64,000 nucleotides of DNA from the NCBI GenBank assembly GCA_000708835.1, contig DF237205.1:1-64000 (forward strand). The letters run 5' to 3'. The DNA comes from Klebsormidium nitens. Taxonomy: Eukaryota; Streptophyta; Klebsormidiophyceae; Klebsormidiales; Klebsormidiaceae. The first letter of the stretch is position 1; every line of letters begins with the position of its first letter. A program made the position numbers and the translations under genes. Below the pieces are notes generated by a model. It was not told the origin of the DNA. It made no database searches and saw only the letters and a list, made by a program, of their open reading frames with translations. Below are positions 14,247 through 26,608 of the stretch, piece after piece.

Positions 14247-17200
14247 CCACCCCAACCGCAAAGCTCGCGCACGAGAGCGCCCCGCACAGCACGACGCGCT
14301 GCAGCGCGTGCGCCTCGCCCTTCCGGTTTTCCTTCTGCGCCAGCGCCAAAAGTTCCCAGTCGTCGATTTCCGCCCCCGCCCTGGTTTTCTTGTCCTTCCC
14401 CTGCTGGCTCCGCTTACGGAGCTTGGGACTGCCCTTGGAGGGGTTTGCGGATTTGAGGGATTGGACGGTCGAAGCGGACGAGGTTTCGGACATGTTTCCT
14501 GGTTTCTCGGAGTGGTCGCCGGATGCAGCCTCGGTGGCGGCGCGGAGCTTCTCCGTGACTTCCTCCAGCTGAGAGGCCTGCAAACAAAGAGAGGGAAATT
14601 TGTTTGACCTATCTATCCAACCCTCATTTCGTTGACCACTCAAAGGTATGCGGAGTATACGAGGCGTTAGATTTTAATATACAAAAGCTGCGAAAGAGGA
14701 ACCCATGCGTCCTACCCGGATCTGCGAAAGTTTGGAAGAATATTCATAAACCTACCTTGCGAAAGGGGTCGCGGATCAGCAATTCAATCAGTTCAATCGC
14801 GAGCACCACCCTCCCTCACAAAGCCCCAGGTAAGACGACGAGGGAAGAAGTAACTAGAGGAGCGACTCACCACCCGAGCGTGCTCGTCAATTGCCTTCTT
14901 GAGCGCCCTCGACGCCTCCTTGTGGGACGCCTCCTTGGTCGTCAGCTGCGTCTCCTTGGCAGCAAGCTGCGCGTCCAAAGCTTGGAGAGCGTCCTGCGGA
15001 GAAGGAGACCGGTTTCAGAGAAGATTCCAAGAAAGGAACAGCAAGCATGCCAATCTTGGCGGCAAGGTGCGTATCCGGAGCTTGAAGAGCGTCCTGCAAA
15101 GAAGGAGACCGGTTTCAAAACTTTGATCCAAGCAACGAACAGCAAGCACTTGACCGCTTCCTTTTTGGTGCACGAATACGACCTGAAAAGAACGAAAGGC
15201 TTCTGAGATTGACGATCATCCTTACCAATATCACTCAAGTCTTTTCACAATTGCACTTGACGAGCTTTACCAGCGCGACTGTCAGTGGGTCTCCGATAAC
15301 CAAGGTCAATTCTTGTCAGGGCTGCGAAAGGGACCCAATGCCTTGACATTTCTTAGATCCCCTGTCCATGCGACAATCTTTCATTCCGTAACCACCAAAA
15401 AACTTGAAGGCACCAACGCGAGGCTAATGCAGCTTCATGAAGCACACGTCCTCCGTAATCATCTATTTCCCAACCAAAGACAGAAACTAACCTGGAGCTC
15501 TTCAGCTCTCTTAGCAGCCTCCGCCGCCTGCTCCTCTGCAGCTTGGACACGCTCCGTGACGTCGATGATGGTCGCCTCTAACTCCCCTTCGCCCTGCAGA
15601 GAAACGGGCGACCTCGTGAATCTTAGCAAAGGAATCCTTTGCAATCCTAGCGCTGGTTATCAGACTTGTCATAGAACGGCTGAAAAAACAGAGGGAAGGT
15701 GCCTTGAGGACTTTCCGGACCATTCCAAAAGGTCATCCTCGACCAAAAGACGAAAATTCTGCCCTCTTACGACAGACAAGATGGGTGTGACGAACAGCAA
15801 ATGCAGACGCAATAAAGGGCAATCCACCCGCAGGCAGCTGGTGCTTGATTGCATCCAGGGCCCTTCTGGCAGCTCTTTGATCACAGGTACGAGTATCACT
15901 TCAGGCACGCTTCGACGTTTCATTTGAAGAGGAAACTATTACGTAGCCAAATCCGATTTGGCAGGGAATCACCAGACCACTTTTAGCCGCGAGAGCAGAC
16001 TTCACCTTTTCGGAAGCCTCGCGCTGCTGCTCAAGCGCCTGGATCGTCGCCTGTGCCCGTGCAACCTTCTCCTCCTCAGCAGCGAGTGCAGACAGCTGCA
16101 ACAAAAACGGGTAAAGGACACGTGTTGACCTTTTTTTTTTTTGAAATGGTCTCTTGGGTGGAGAAAGCAGAAGAACGAACAGCTGGAACTGGGCACAAGA
16201 AGCCTCTGAAAAGACTCGCTCTTTTGTCCACCAGCTATACCTTGATGGTACTCAACTTCCGACAAGAGAGTTTAAAAAATCCGATTTTCAATCAACATCA
16301 CCATTTAGCAGGATGCCCATGGAGAAGGCATGCATCGAAATGCAGAAGCAAACGGCTGGAATGTGGTAACTCATGGGGACAAGTGAAAGTCGCCACTCTA
16401 GCCGTCAGTGAAGCTGAAGAGGGAAGCTGAAGAACTTCCGTACTTAATCCCTGACGTGAAATGACGGACGCCCAGGAAAGATGCACATGGTATTTCATTT
16501 CAACGGCCAAAGGGAAAAGAGGGACGCCGAGCGTGAAAACAACAATGGCACAACTTCTTTTTGATTCGTGTACCTCAACAACGAAACAACAGAGTTCCGA
16601 CGATTTGTCCAAGACAAGGCATCTCAGGAGTTTGAAGTCGTCCAAGCAACAGGACCGCTGCAGACCAACTCACGTGCTTCTATTCCCTGTAGTCCGCATC
16701 CTGTAAGCGCCGATTGATTCAGCCAAGCTCGACTGCCCCATTGTGACAACATTTCATCTGGCTTGATGTACTCAACTACAAATAAACAGCATGGCAACCA
16801 TACAAAGACGAGGGATTTCCGGAGGTGAAGGTTGACTAACCAACAAAAGCGTGAGGAACTTACATGCTTCTGTTCCCTGTATTCCGCATCCTGTAAGCGC
16901 CGCTCGGCCTCGGCCAGGCGCGACCGCCACACCGCTGCGTCCTCCGCGCGCCCCTTGAGCTGCGCAATCTCCCCCTCGAGTGTCACTTCCCGGAACGACT
17001 TTTTGGCGCTCATCAGGCTGGCAACCTGCTGCTTCAGATCGTCCACCTGCAGGGTCAGAAAGTGGGTTAACCTGGGTCTGTAAATGTGAGGCTAACCTGG
17101 CTGGGTCAGGCCGGATTCAAGATCAGAAGGTTTGAGGATGATTGGAGCGTGATAGGGCCGGCAATCTGCTGCTTCAGATCGTCCACCTGCAGTAGTGGGC

Positions 17201-20200
17201 AGTGATACTTCCTTAAGACAGAAGGCTAATTTGACTGGGTTAGGCAAATCTCAGAGTCAGGGGGTTTAATTTGGTCGAGTCTTCAGCGTTGAACAGGCTG
17301 GCAAGCTGCTGCTTCAGATCGTCCCTCTGCGGGAGCGTACGCACCATTTGGATTGGAAACTTTGGAAATCGAAGCAAGTAAGGGGGCAAGATAGAAGAGC
17401 AGGTAGATATAAGGGGAATGGAATTTTCAAACCTCAAATGACAGGGAAGTCCTCGAACCTGGTACGTCAGAGAGACTCGAGACCGGGCCAACCAGCCCAG
17501 CTAAATGCTCCTCACAGGGAGAGAAACAACTAGACACAGAAAGCAATAAACCATCACGATTTACACTGCTCAGGAGGTTTCATGATATTCAATTGACAAT
17601 CTGCACACAGAAAGCTTGCTGCTGATTTGGATCTGTTAGAAACATATTGGACAGCGGATGAAAAGCGGGAAAGCAACAAAGCACTATCTCAGGAAAGACA
17701 TGGAAGCCGCTTTTGAGATAGTCGCAACCCCTACCTCCCGTCTGGCATGCTCCTCCCGCTGTTCATGCTCCTCTGCTGACCTCAGCGCCTGGTTCCTGAC
17801 GTCCTCGGCGTGTTGCAGCTGCTGCTGCAGGCCCGCCACCTGGCGCACCAGGATTGCCACGTCAAATTCGGTCAGTCTACTTGCTGCAATCACTTATGTG
17901 AGTTCCACTTGTGTAGAGGCACAGCGACTTTCGCGAACAGACTGTCCTAGGTAACGAATTCAGTCAGTCACCCTGTTTGGAAAAGCAAGCAACTAATACC
18001 CATGGCAAAAGGCTCTTTCGGAACCAGGATCTGAGACAACCGAAGCCAGCTTGGGTTGTCAACATGTAAGGGCCTTCATTTCTATGCTCCAATCCACTTT
18101 CTCTCTGCAGCAAACAGGACCTACAGAGATATTTAGTGTAACGGTTTGCAAGAACAACCCACCTGCCGAACTAGTATTGCCACGTCAGACTCCCGCTGGC
18201 TCCTCTGCGCCGCCAGCGCCGAGCGCTCCCCCGTCAGGGCCACCCGCAGGCGCTCCGAGTCGCGCAGCGCCTCGGACAGTTGGGTTTCTTGCTCCATCTT
18301 CTCCCGCTGAAGGGCCTCCAGGCTCGCCTCAATGTTCTCTGACCATTGCCTGGAGAAACAGATCCAACGAAGAATTCAGATCTTGGCTTCGTTTGTGATG
18401 TTGATATCGGTCTGGCAGGTATGAATGTGCGACAACCACAGGTGCTCGCATTCGTCTGCCGCTACTTGTCTTTCCTGCACAATGTTTTGGGATACGGCCA
18501 GCAGACACGTAAGCTGTCCCCCCCGCAGAAGGCGTCAACGGGGTCGGGAACAAAAACTGTCCCCTGCTATTCTTCTCTAGCCTTGAAAGAGCTCTGAGAC
18601 GTGTTGTGGCAATACCAGACCGGTTTGAGAAGCAGAGACGGCTCAATGAAAGGGGCGCAAAGCTCTGGGTGTCGCAAAGTATCAGTTCAAAATCTTATGA
18701 TTCTTGAAGGAACGGATGTAATCAGCTTGACCATTGAGCAATGTCGTGCAAAGCTCACTCGCTGAGATTTGCAAGCCCTTCGTGCTGGTTACCCTTTAAT
18801 CTCTAATTGTCCGGTCAATTGCGACAGTGATGACTACTCTATTGAATGGAGCCCAATTTAGCTACTTAGCATGCGTTTTGTATGGAGGATGTCGATTAAC
18901 CGCAGGTGGTTCTATAATGACGACTCGATTGTGGTAAACGGATAGAGCCCTGCTCACCTCAGCTTCGTAACTTCCTCAGTGGTCTTCACGGCCCGCTCCT
19001 TACTTTCTGCCAGCTGCCTCTCCGCTTCTTTCAACCTCAACCCCGCCCCCTCTCCATCCTTAACCCTGGTTTCCATGACCTTAACCCGCTCCCTTTCAGC
19101 CCCCAACTCTTTCTTCAGCGCTTCTACGCTCCCGTGCGCATCGTCAAGACTCTTCTGCAGAGCTGTGTTCCGCTCTTTCGCAGCGTCCACCTGCTGTTGA
19201 ACAGTCTCAAGCTCGGACGGCGCGGACCCGTTGGCCGTGCCCTTTTCGGAAGCGGCCAACTGTGTCCGAAGCTCGGCCGACTCCTTTTCAGCCGCCGACA
19301 GCTTGCCCTCCAGAACCCGCACCTTCTCAACTGCCGCTTTCAGTTCGCTTTTCAGCGACTCCGCATCAGTTCCGTTCTTGCTTTGCAATGTCTGGTGAGC
19401 CTCCTTCAGCTCAGTCTTTGTCTGCGCAGCCTCTGACTCTGCCTTCTTCACTACCTCCTTGGCTTCCCTCGCCTCCCCCTCGAGCGACTTTACCCTCCCC
19501 TCTAGTTTCTTCTCCTTCTCCTCGGCAGCGGTAATCTTTCCCTTTCCGCTCGCAAGCTCCCCCTCAAGGGCCTTCACCCTTCCTTCTAGTTTCTTCTCCT
19601 TCTCCTCCGCAACTTTCGCCTTCTCCTTTGCCCCCGCAAGCTCCTTTTCCAACGCCAGTGCCTTTCCTTCCAGTGCTTTCAGACCCTCCAACTGTTTACC
19701 CTTCCCCTCGGCGTCCTTAAGCTTCGCTTTGACTGCAGCCAAGTCCTTCTCGAGCGCCGCTACCTTCTGATCTTTCGCCTTCAGGCTCTCTTCCTGCGAC
19801 TTCTTCTCTTTCTCCAGACTGCCCACCTTCTCATCCGCAGTCTTCGCTTTCTTTTCGGCCGCCTCTGCCCTCTTTGCATCCCCCTCTGCTTTCTTTAGCT
19901 TCGCCTCGAGGTCTTTGACCTTCCCTTCACTCACCCCAAGCTTCTTGTCCACTTCCACAAGTTTACTCTGCGCCCCTTTCGCCGCTGTTGCCTCCTTCTC
20001 CAAAGTTTTGGCTTTCTCCTCCGAGGCCTGCAACTTCTCTCCAGCCAGATGCAGCTCCTTATGCAAACCCTCAACCCTCTCTTCCGCCACTTTCGCCTTC
20101 CGTTCCCCCTCATCCGCCTTGCCTCTCAGCACACCCGCAAGGCTCTCTGCATCCGCAAGTTTCGCGGCCAGTTCCAAAGTCCTCGACTCTGCCGAATTGA

Positions 20201-21994
20201 GCCGCTCTCGGACATCTGAAAACGGCACGTGCTCCGGAACTTGCGCCTCTAGTTTCACCCCCCCCTCATCCTCCTTTTTCGCACCACCCCCCTCGGAAGC
20301 ATCCACCGCACCCCCCTCAGGCGGACTCTCGGACGTCCGACGAAACAACGGATTCCCCCGCGCATGGGGGTCCGAGTTCCTGGGTGTCTCCGGCCCCCCG
20401 GCCAGCATCTCTTGCAGAGACTTGATCTCTGCAGCCATCGACGCTTCTTTTGCTCTTGCGCGAGCCTGAGCCTGACTTACCACTTCCTCTGCGCGTTTCA
20501 CGACCTGCTCAAAGGCCGCGCTCTGCTCCTGCGCGCGGCGCTCCGCTTGGGCGCGCCACTGCTCGTCCAACTTTTTGAGCGCCTGGCAGGAGGGAAAGAA
20601 AATTGAAAATGTGTGAGTTTCATCCTCTTGCATTTGCTTTCATTTGGAAAGGGCTTTGAGACAGCCGCACGTTTCAGAGCAACTCTCTGAGCTTGGGACC
20701 CTATTGTCCGAGCGCTTGCCAAGAAAAGAAAGAACTTCCAAAGCTACCCAGAGCTTCAAAAAAGACATCACATGGACGTGACAAAACTCGGGTTGATTCT
20801 TCAACAGATTGATAGGTTCTATTTCAAAGATCTAGCAGAAGTCATTTAACGAGATCCATTACTAAGAATTCGCAGGTTCCCTAACATGCAGCATCCATTG
20901 ATTACTGTGATCCCTTTTGATCAGACTGCGACAATCTCACGAATCTTGCTTTAATTGCACTTGAAGCAGAGTAAGGTCTCACCTCAAGATGCTTCCGCTC
21001 TTGCCGCTTCATTCTCGACTTCAATTCTGTTACTGCAGAATCAGGGGAGGCCTCCCCCATCCCCTTAACAGACGGCGAAGGCTCACTGGACAGTTCACCT
21101 GACGCAGTTGGACTAGGCGGTACAATGTCGGCAGGCTTCGCATGACCAACCTCCATGACTGCAGGTTGAATGAACTGGGATTTCGACACAAGCACTAAGA
21201 TCAAGGCCTGCAGAAAGGACGCTGTCAGATTATACCAGCCAGAGCAAGTTCGCAGCACAATTGGAGCATGTCATCTGCTGATTGATTTCTTGATGCAATA
21301 AAAACAAGTCAGGTGCTGAACGGTGGGTCTAGGGTTCTCAAACAGCCGTGCTTCAAACCTGGTTTTTGTGGAAACATTTAACACACCTCCTCGAGTTCAT
21401 GAGACATTCAAAATAACAGCAGTGAATTGATATCTACCATATACTGCTGAACCTACGATGTCATCATCTTAGGGTTGTCTATGCGGATCATACTGTGAAC
21501 TTTATCCGACTTTAGAAGGAAAGCAACAGCAGGCGAGAACCGCAACAGATCTTGATGGATAGGTTGACTGAGAATGAATTCATCAGCTAAGCAGAGACTC
21601 ACATGATGCACATTTGCAATGAGGGATCATCCATGGGGGATCATCCACAGGGGAACCACGAATAAAGGGGCATTACGAAAAGCTTTATAAGTATCAAACA
21701 CGAAGGCTTTGCAACCACGCTGGGTATACCGCTGGATTTTCACAAACGTAGTTCTCAGATCCAAAAGACATGCAATTCCAGATCTCAGAACTACCTAATT
21801 CAAATGGATCTGTACATACCGTCTGCTTGTTAGTGGAACACCTCAATGCAAGCAGATCAGCAGGCAGATGATCCAATCAAAGCAAGGAGCTGAATTTTGA
21901 CCCAACCAAGCGCTCTCACCTCCTTCTTTTGAGCTTCCTGCTTCTCCAAGTCGTCCTCTTCTTCGCCAATTCCCGTACTCCGACTCCTCTTCCT
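14203..21994 (-). CDS. Long coiled-coil protein with C-terminal membrane anchor (10 exons seen, 5' end missing)
   Basis: Exons with matching phases: 21994-21920, 21207-20983, 20582-18958, 18349-18163, 17839-17735, 17046-16864, 16095-16006, 15593-15492, 14993-14871 and 14577-14203, joining to about 1,030 residues. The large third exon is almost pure heptad-type Lys/Glu/Ala coiled coil with repeated KxLEGxVKxLEGE motifs. Before it lies an acidic and Pro/Ser-rich N-terminal part (GIGEEEDDLEKQEAQKKE). The last exon has a basic Ser/Lys-rich region and then a hydrophobic stretch of about 22 residues (VVLCGALSCASFAVGVAATC) close to the stop, as in tail-anchored proteins. A role as a tether or scaffold on a membrane (Golgin-, WIT- or PICC-like) is inference from architecture only; I do not recognise a named orthologue. 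The start codon lies upstream of 21,994 and was not found. Several introns contain copies of neighbouring exon ends. Confidence 0.8.
15058..15100 (-). repeat. Intronic copy of the start of coiled-coil exon 9, with its splice acceptor
   Basis: On the minus strand CTTTGCAG is followed by codons reading DALQAPDTHLAAK, matching the start of the real exon at 14,993 (DALQALDAQLAAK). The adjoining intron sequence GAAGGAGACCGGTTTCA is also duplicated. The spacing to the true exon start is about 100 bp. The copy runs into unrelated sequence after 13 codons. Confidence 0.8.
16674..16735 (-). repeat. Intronic copy of the end of coiled-coil exon 6, with its splice donor
   Basis: The segment reproduces the last ~55 bp of the exon ending at 16,864, including GCGCTTACAGGATGCGG and a donor GTGAGT in place of GTAAGT. 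It lies about 190 bp downstream in the gene's direction. One codon has become TAG, so the copy could not be translated through. Confidence 0.8.
17155..17326 (-). repeat. Two intronic copies of the start of coiled-coil exon 6, each with an acceptor-like site
   Basis: The true exon starts at 17,046 with GTGGACGATCTGAAGCAGCAG. The same words, preceded by CTGCAG or CCGCAG, start again at 17,186 and 17,326. Spacing is 140 bp each time, and the intron sequence between the copies is also recognisably repeated (GGCTAACCTGGCTGGGTCAG versus GGCTAATTTGACTGGGTTAG). The far copy reads RDDLKQQLASLFNAEDS, close to the exon's VDDLKQQVASLMSAKKS. Confidence 0.85.
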
Positions 21995-22667
21995 CTGACC
22001 ACTTCACTTCCACCTAAAATCCTAAACCCGGTTTGTGGTTAGGACTGCCTTGGGAGGACCAAACAACTTTCCTCTTGCAGGGAGGGACACCTGGTGTCGG
22101 GGAGCTCACAAAGCTGCGGGATCGAGGCGCCTTCCTCGAGCACTTGAAGAAGCCCTGGTCGTTCAAGTTGTGCTGAATAGAAAGTTCCCCGACAGCATGC
22201 TGAAGACAGATGCCAAATCGAGGGCGGTTTTGCCTTCGACGAGTGAAGCTCTGAACTGCCGTCCGGGACGATCTCCGAAGAACCGGCTTTGAAATTTGGG
22301 CTATCAGGGCGGCACTGAACTGACGGTTTGCAAACGCCCCAATAGCCGGTATTCTTCGTTCTTGCTGCGTCGAGAATTCTATGAGCTTCCCTCTGTGACA
22401 AGCCTGGGTCCATTTTCCTGCAAATTGCAATTCAATTTCGAGGAGGAAGGTCAAATCGAGACAAGGATGTCCTCCGTCCAGCGCAACAAAACGCCACCAC
22501 AACTAGAACCAGAAAGAATAGCCTGCGGTGTCCTTGGTATTACTCTTAGTTACCTGTAGCCCACATTGTCTAGACTCTAGGAGCATTGAGTTTCTGTCTG
22601 AATCTGCGCGGTCAGCTTTTTCAAGGGCCACTTTCAGATTCTTCATCAGATCAGCTAGGCGTCAGGT
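21995..22667. other. Region between the divergent coiled-coil and RPB5-A genes
   Basis: The 5' ends and promoters of both flanking genes should lie here. Open frames of 124-162 codons overlap on the minus strand (22,014-22,502). One of them may contain the missing first exon of the coiled-coil gene, but none has a splice site whose phase convincingly joins the exon at 21,994. No TATA box or other element could be assigned. Confidence 0.4.
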
Positions 22668-25600
22668 ATGGACGACGAAGTTGTGACCAAGCTGTACAGG
22701 GTGCGCAAAACAGTCCTCCAGATGCTCAATGACAGGGGCTATCTGGTGCTCGATGAAGAGCTCAGTCAGACGAAGGACGATTTTAGAGAGAAGTTTGGGG
22801 ACGACCCCAAGAAAGATGATCTCACCATGTCGAAGAAGAAGTCGGACAGTGGCGAGCAGGTGAGAATCATCAAGCAATGCTGGTTTTAATTGCTCTGCGA
22901 TTTTGATTCAGAGGGGATCTGAGAAGGCGGGTAATGGTCATCATCAGAGTTTGTTGGTGCAAGAATGAGAGCGGAGATCGGAGCCTTCAGAATGAATGAG
23001 ACGTTTTCCGGCTGATTCTGCTTGCCGAATTCCGGACTTTTCCATCTGTCTTTATTTCCTTTGTTATGCAGAAAGGTAGTAAATATAACATCAGCAAAAC
23101 TGTCTAAGTTTTACCTCACAGAAAGGAGTATCAACCTTCACTTACAGTTATCATTGAGCGGGGTTGATGGTGTGCGGTGGGTATTGTGAGCTTGCAAGAG
23201 GCAGTACATGGCCATTTCTTGATGCACCACTTTCTAAATAATTGTACGGAGGGAAAAGACAGAGGACAGAACAGATGTTTCTCTGCACCACCCAGGCAAC
23301 GGACATCACTTGGAAAGCATTAGCCGCCTCAGGATTTATCCAGACTCGTAGCAACCTGTGGGGGACGTTGATTTCTAAGTGATCGTCTGGCAAAGCCATT
23401 TCTAAAGTGCACAAGTCCTTTCCCTTGTCATACCTCTTTTAAAACGCCAGTCTTGCATAAGAATGCTGGAGTGCCTTTATAAGCCCATGTGCTTTGGAGA
23501 AGTATGTGCGTCATACTCTTTGGCTGCTCGAGTGTTCTGTGCACCACCAATTGCCTCCCTTGTTTGTGGTTCTGTGATTTGCTTGACATTTGTATTTGGC
23601 CTATAGGCACAACTGATGCAGGTTTACGTTTTGAGGTCTCCTTAAGGTTGAGGACTTTTCACAATGCAAGCTCACCGATGCGCCTTACTGATTGTGACCT
23701 TCTATTCATTTTTATGAACCAGTACGCAGAGTTAGTCGCTGTCTCTCAGACTCGCTTATGTGTGCTCGTTGCAATCGACCCGGTCAGCTTATGAGTAGAA
23801 ACAAATGCCCGTTGGTCTCTAGGCAGTACATCAAAGTTGGTGCACAAGTCTGGGTGCACTTTCCACATGACATTCTAAATGCAGAATACGACTCCACACG
23901 TGACAGCAACAGCTAACCTAGACTGATTTCAAATTCCCGGAGCAAATCTCGCTTTCAATAAACTCGAAACTGGACTTGGTTAGCGGAGAAGAACTTGGGG
24001 TCGAGCGAGTCACAAGAAAAAGGTCACCAAACAAAGCTTTTGCTCGCTTCCCGCAGATCCTCGTCTTCTTCCCAGACGCAAAGTCAGACGGGAGTTCTAG
24101 CGGGAAAGTCGGTGTCAAGCAGATCAAGGAGTACGTGGAGGTGATGAAGCGGGGCGACATCCGGCGGGCTATCATGGTGGTCACGGACAACTTGACACCG
24201 TTCGCAAAGTCGTGCTTAGGGGAGATTGCATCAAAAGGGTACACGATTGAGGTCTTCCAGGTGAGTGTCAAAGGGAGCGCTCGACAGTCAGTACGCACGG
24301 GTTGGGCCTTTTGACCGATAGCTGGGCGAGTGTGTCAAAGCAAGAGTTCGTAAACGTGGCGACGCCCTCGCTCAATTCTCATGCAGACGTCGCCGGCGAA
24401 GTTTAGGGGCCGAATTTGCGGTTGGCAGAGAGCAATAAATGCGCACCCCATCGGATGGTCTGGAGGGTCGAAGTTGGGGGCAGCCCCCATCGATCGACGG
24501 TTCCGAACTTTTGTTGCCGGGACCATGAGCGTGCGTACTAACTGTCGAGGGGACTCCGTTTTGCTTCAACTTCCTTTGGTATCCTTACTTCTCTGCTTGC
24601 ATCTCTGGTGTTATCCGGAGAGATTGTCATGATGGCTGGAAGCCTGCCGACTCCATGATCCAACTGAGCAGCAGCGGTCTTTCAAAGCGAACCCAGAGGG
24701 GAGAAGTGCACGCCTCAGATTACCTTTTGGTCAACGCCGTTGTTTGGGGATTGTCTTAGAGCTGCGAAGCCACCAGAAGTGAGCTTCGTTTTTCTGTGGG
24801 GTAATCATGCAAAGAAAGCGCAGCCGGGAGCTTCATGAAGATGGATTGCTGTAAAGTCGGCTTTTGAGTTCAAAGGAACCGATTTCTTAACCCCGTCGAT
24901 TGCAACTCTCTGCATTAAACGATTGGAAGAACTGGTTCGCTTTACCACCTTTAGCAAATTGCTGGATTCATATCGACCGTCAGCTATCTTTCTTGTTCAT
25001 GAAGTCACGCACTGTTTAGAGCGGCAGTTTAGCTGAACCCCAATTTCACCAAGTCCTGTGCAAGTCTTTACCAATTAGCCTTGAGATGACCCAAGGTTTT
25101 ACTTCTGCTTACGAGTCTGCTCTGGAGAGCCCTGATGAACGTCAGCCGTCAGCCATAGCTGTAATGCGCACAAGAATGGTGATTGACTTCTCAAAAACCC
25201 AAATCCAAACGGAAACTTTCGCAACCTCTGTCCTTTCGGGTTGGGAAAAACCCGTGTTCTTTCAACCCTGTGCAGGAGTCCGAGCTGCTGGTAAATATCA
25301 GCCACCACGTGCTCGTCCCGAAGCACTACGTCCTTAGCAACGAAGATAAAAAGGCGCTCCTAGAACGGTACACTGTCAAAGAAACACAGGTAAGGCGCAC
25401 ATTCCTTTGCATTCAGCAGACGGCCTTCGATAGCGAACGCGTGCAAGAAGCTTCGAAACCTTTGCACCTGTAGAAGCTGCAAAATCAGATGCTCTTAAGC
25501 ATTGATTTATGGGCATGAGAAGTTTTGCTTGAATCTGCGCTGAAATAATGGGCAAGGTTTTTGGATGTCACTTTCCCGATCTTAGCACGGGTCTTCGTCA

Positions 25601-26608
25601 AAGGAAGGCAGTCAAACTGCGCGGTGCACTGGCGCCTTTTCCATTCGTACTGCTTTCACCTGGTCGGGGCACGGTGGTTTTCTCTTTACAACTCGGTTGA
25701 GAATCCGTACGCGGAAACTTCTCGTGTAACAATAGTGCGGCAGGAATTCTCCTGCGCTCGCGCTAAACTCTACCCACAGCCTTCGGAACGTTACTTGTCG
25801 AGCTAGGCAAACACCCGATCCCATACCGAACTCGAAATTTGTGAAACGACTTTTTGCTTTGTGTACTGATTCTAATCTTTTCCGAGACGAGGTCAACCTT
25901 TGTTTGATGAGCGGTCAAGGTCCTCGGCCACGAAACAACTTGCTCGTGGCCATTTCCTGTGAAACGGCCGGCTTTTTTGCCTCTTTGCCTCTGAAGCTGG
26001 CAAGCGTTTACGAACCAACGTGAAGTATCCTCTGTGGCACGTCTTCAAGACAGACTGAAAAAAGCTGACAGAAGCTGTAATCATACCCCTAAACTCATCG
26101 ACACTCAATCTCGTCACATTGGCCAGAGCCCACACTTCTCTTTCTGATGCACCCGCCGCCTCACCACCTTTTTCGTCCACTCCCGTTGGTAGCCGTGTCA
26201 GGTCCTGGGAATTCTAGATTCAACCACGGCCACACAAGTCTTCAGCAAAGTAACGTTGGGGCCGCCATTTTGGAGTGTCGCGCTTTGATAGCAGAGTCGT
26301 TAATCCTAGAGTCGGTCAGTAATCAACCCACGTCTTTTGGGGACATGAAGGAAAATATTGTCGTCGCCGAATTGTTTATGCCATAGGGCGACCAAAAAAA
26401 ACTGGCGTACTGGCTTTAAGGGCGCCGCACAGTGGACACGTTGTTTTTCGATTGACTAATCTCTGACCGTGTCTTGATGCAGCTGCCCCGGATGCAAGTA
26501 AGCGATCCAATCGCCCGGTACTTCGGCTTGACGCGGGGGCAAGTGGTCAGGATCGTGCGACCAAGCGAAACGGCGGGGCGGTACGTCACATACAGATACG
26601 TAGTTTAG
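22668..26608 (+). CDS. RPB5: RNA polymerase subunit RPB5, copy A
   Basis: Four exons, 22668-22859, 24057-24260, 25276-25389 and 26483-26608, all joining in phase 0, give a 211-residue protein, close to the usual ~205 residues of plant RPB5. RPB5 is a subunit shared by nuclear RNA polymerases I, II and III (and plant IV) and sits in the lower jaw near incoming DNA. The N-terminal jaw domain has [18 protein letters not shown]. The middle has FFPDAKSDG and [20 protein letters not shown]. The conserved C-terminal assembly domain has [49 protein letters not shown] and the terminal YVTYRYVV before TAG. The ATG at 22,668 matches the family start. Introns are about 0.9-1.2 kb. This copy keeps the family consensus at all the positions I can judge, so it is probably the housekeeping one. 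Confidence 0.96.

Noticed and set aside
19915-20469. A 184-codon plus-strand frame, with other long frames at 18,979-19,770
   Set aside because: They lie antisense to the Lys/Glu/Ala-rich coiled-coil exon, whose biased codons leave the opposite strand open. Their Ser/Pro/Phe-rich composition is a mirror of the real protein.
22014-22502. A 162-codon minus-strand frame upstream of the coiled-coil gene
   Set aside because: It ends at a stop shortly before the first supported exon and overlaps two other long frames; no splice site of the right phase was found to connect it.
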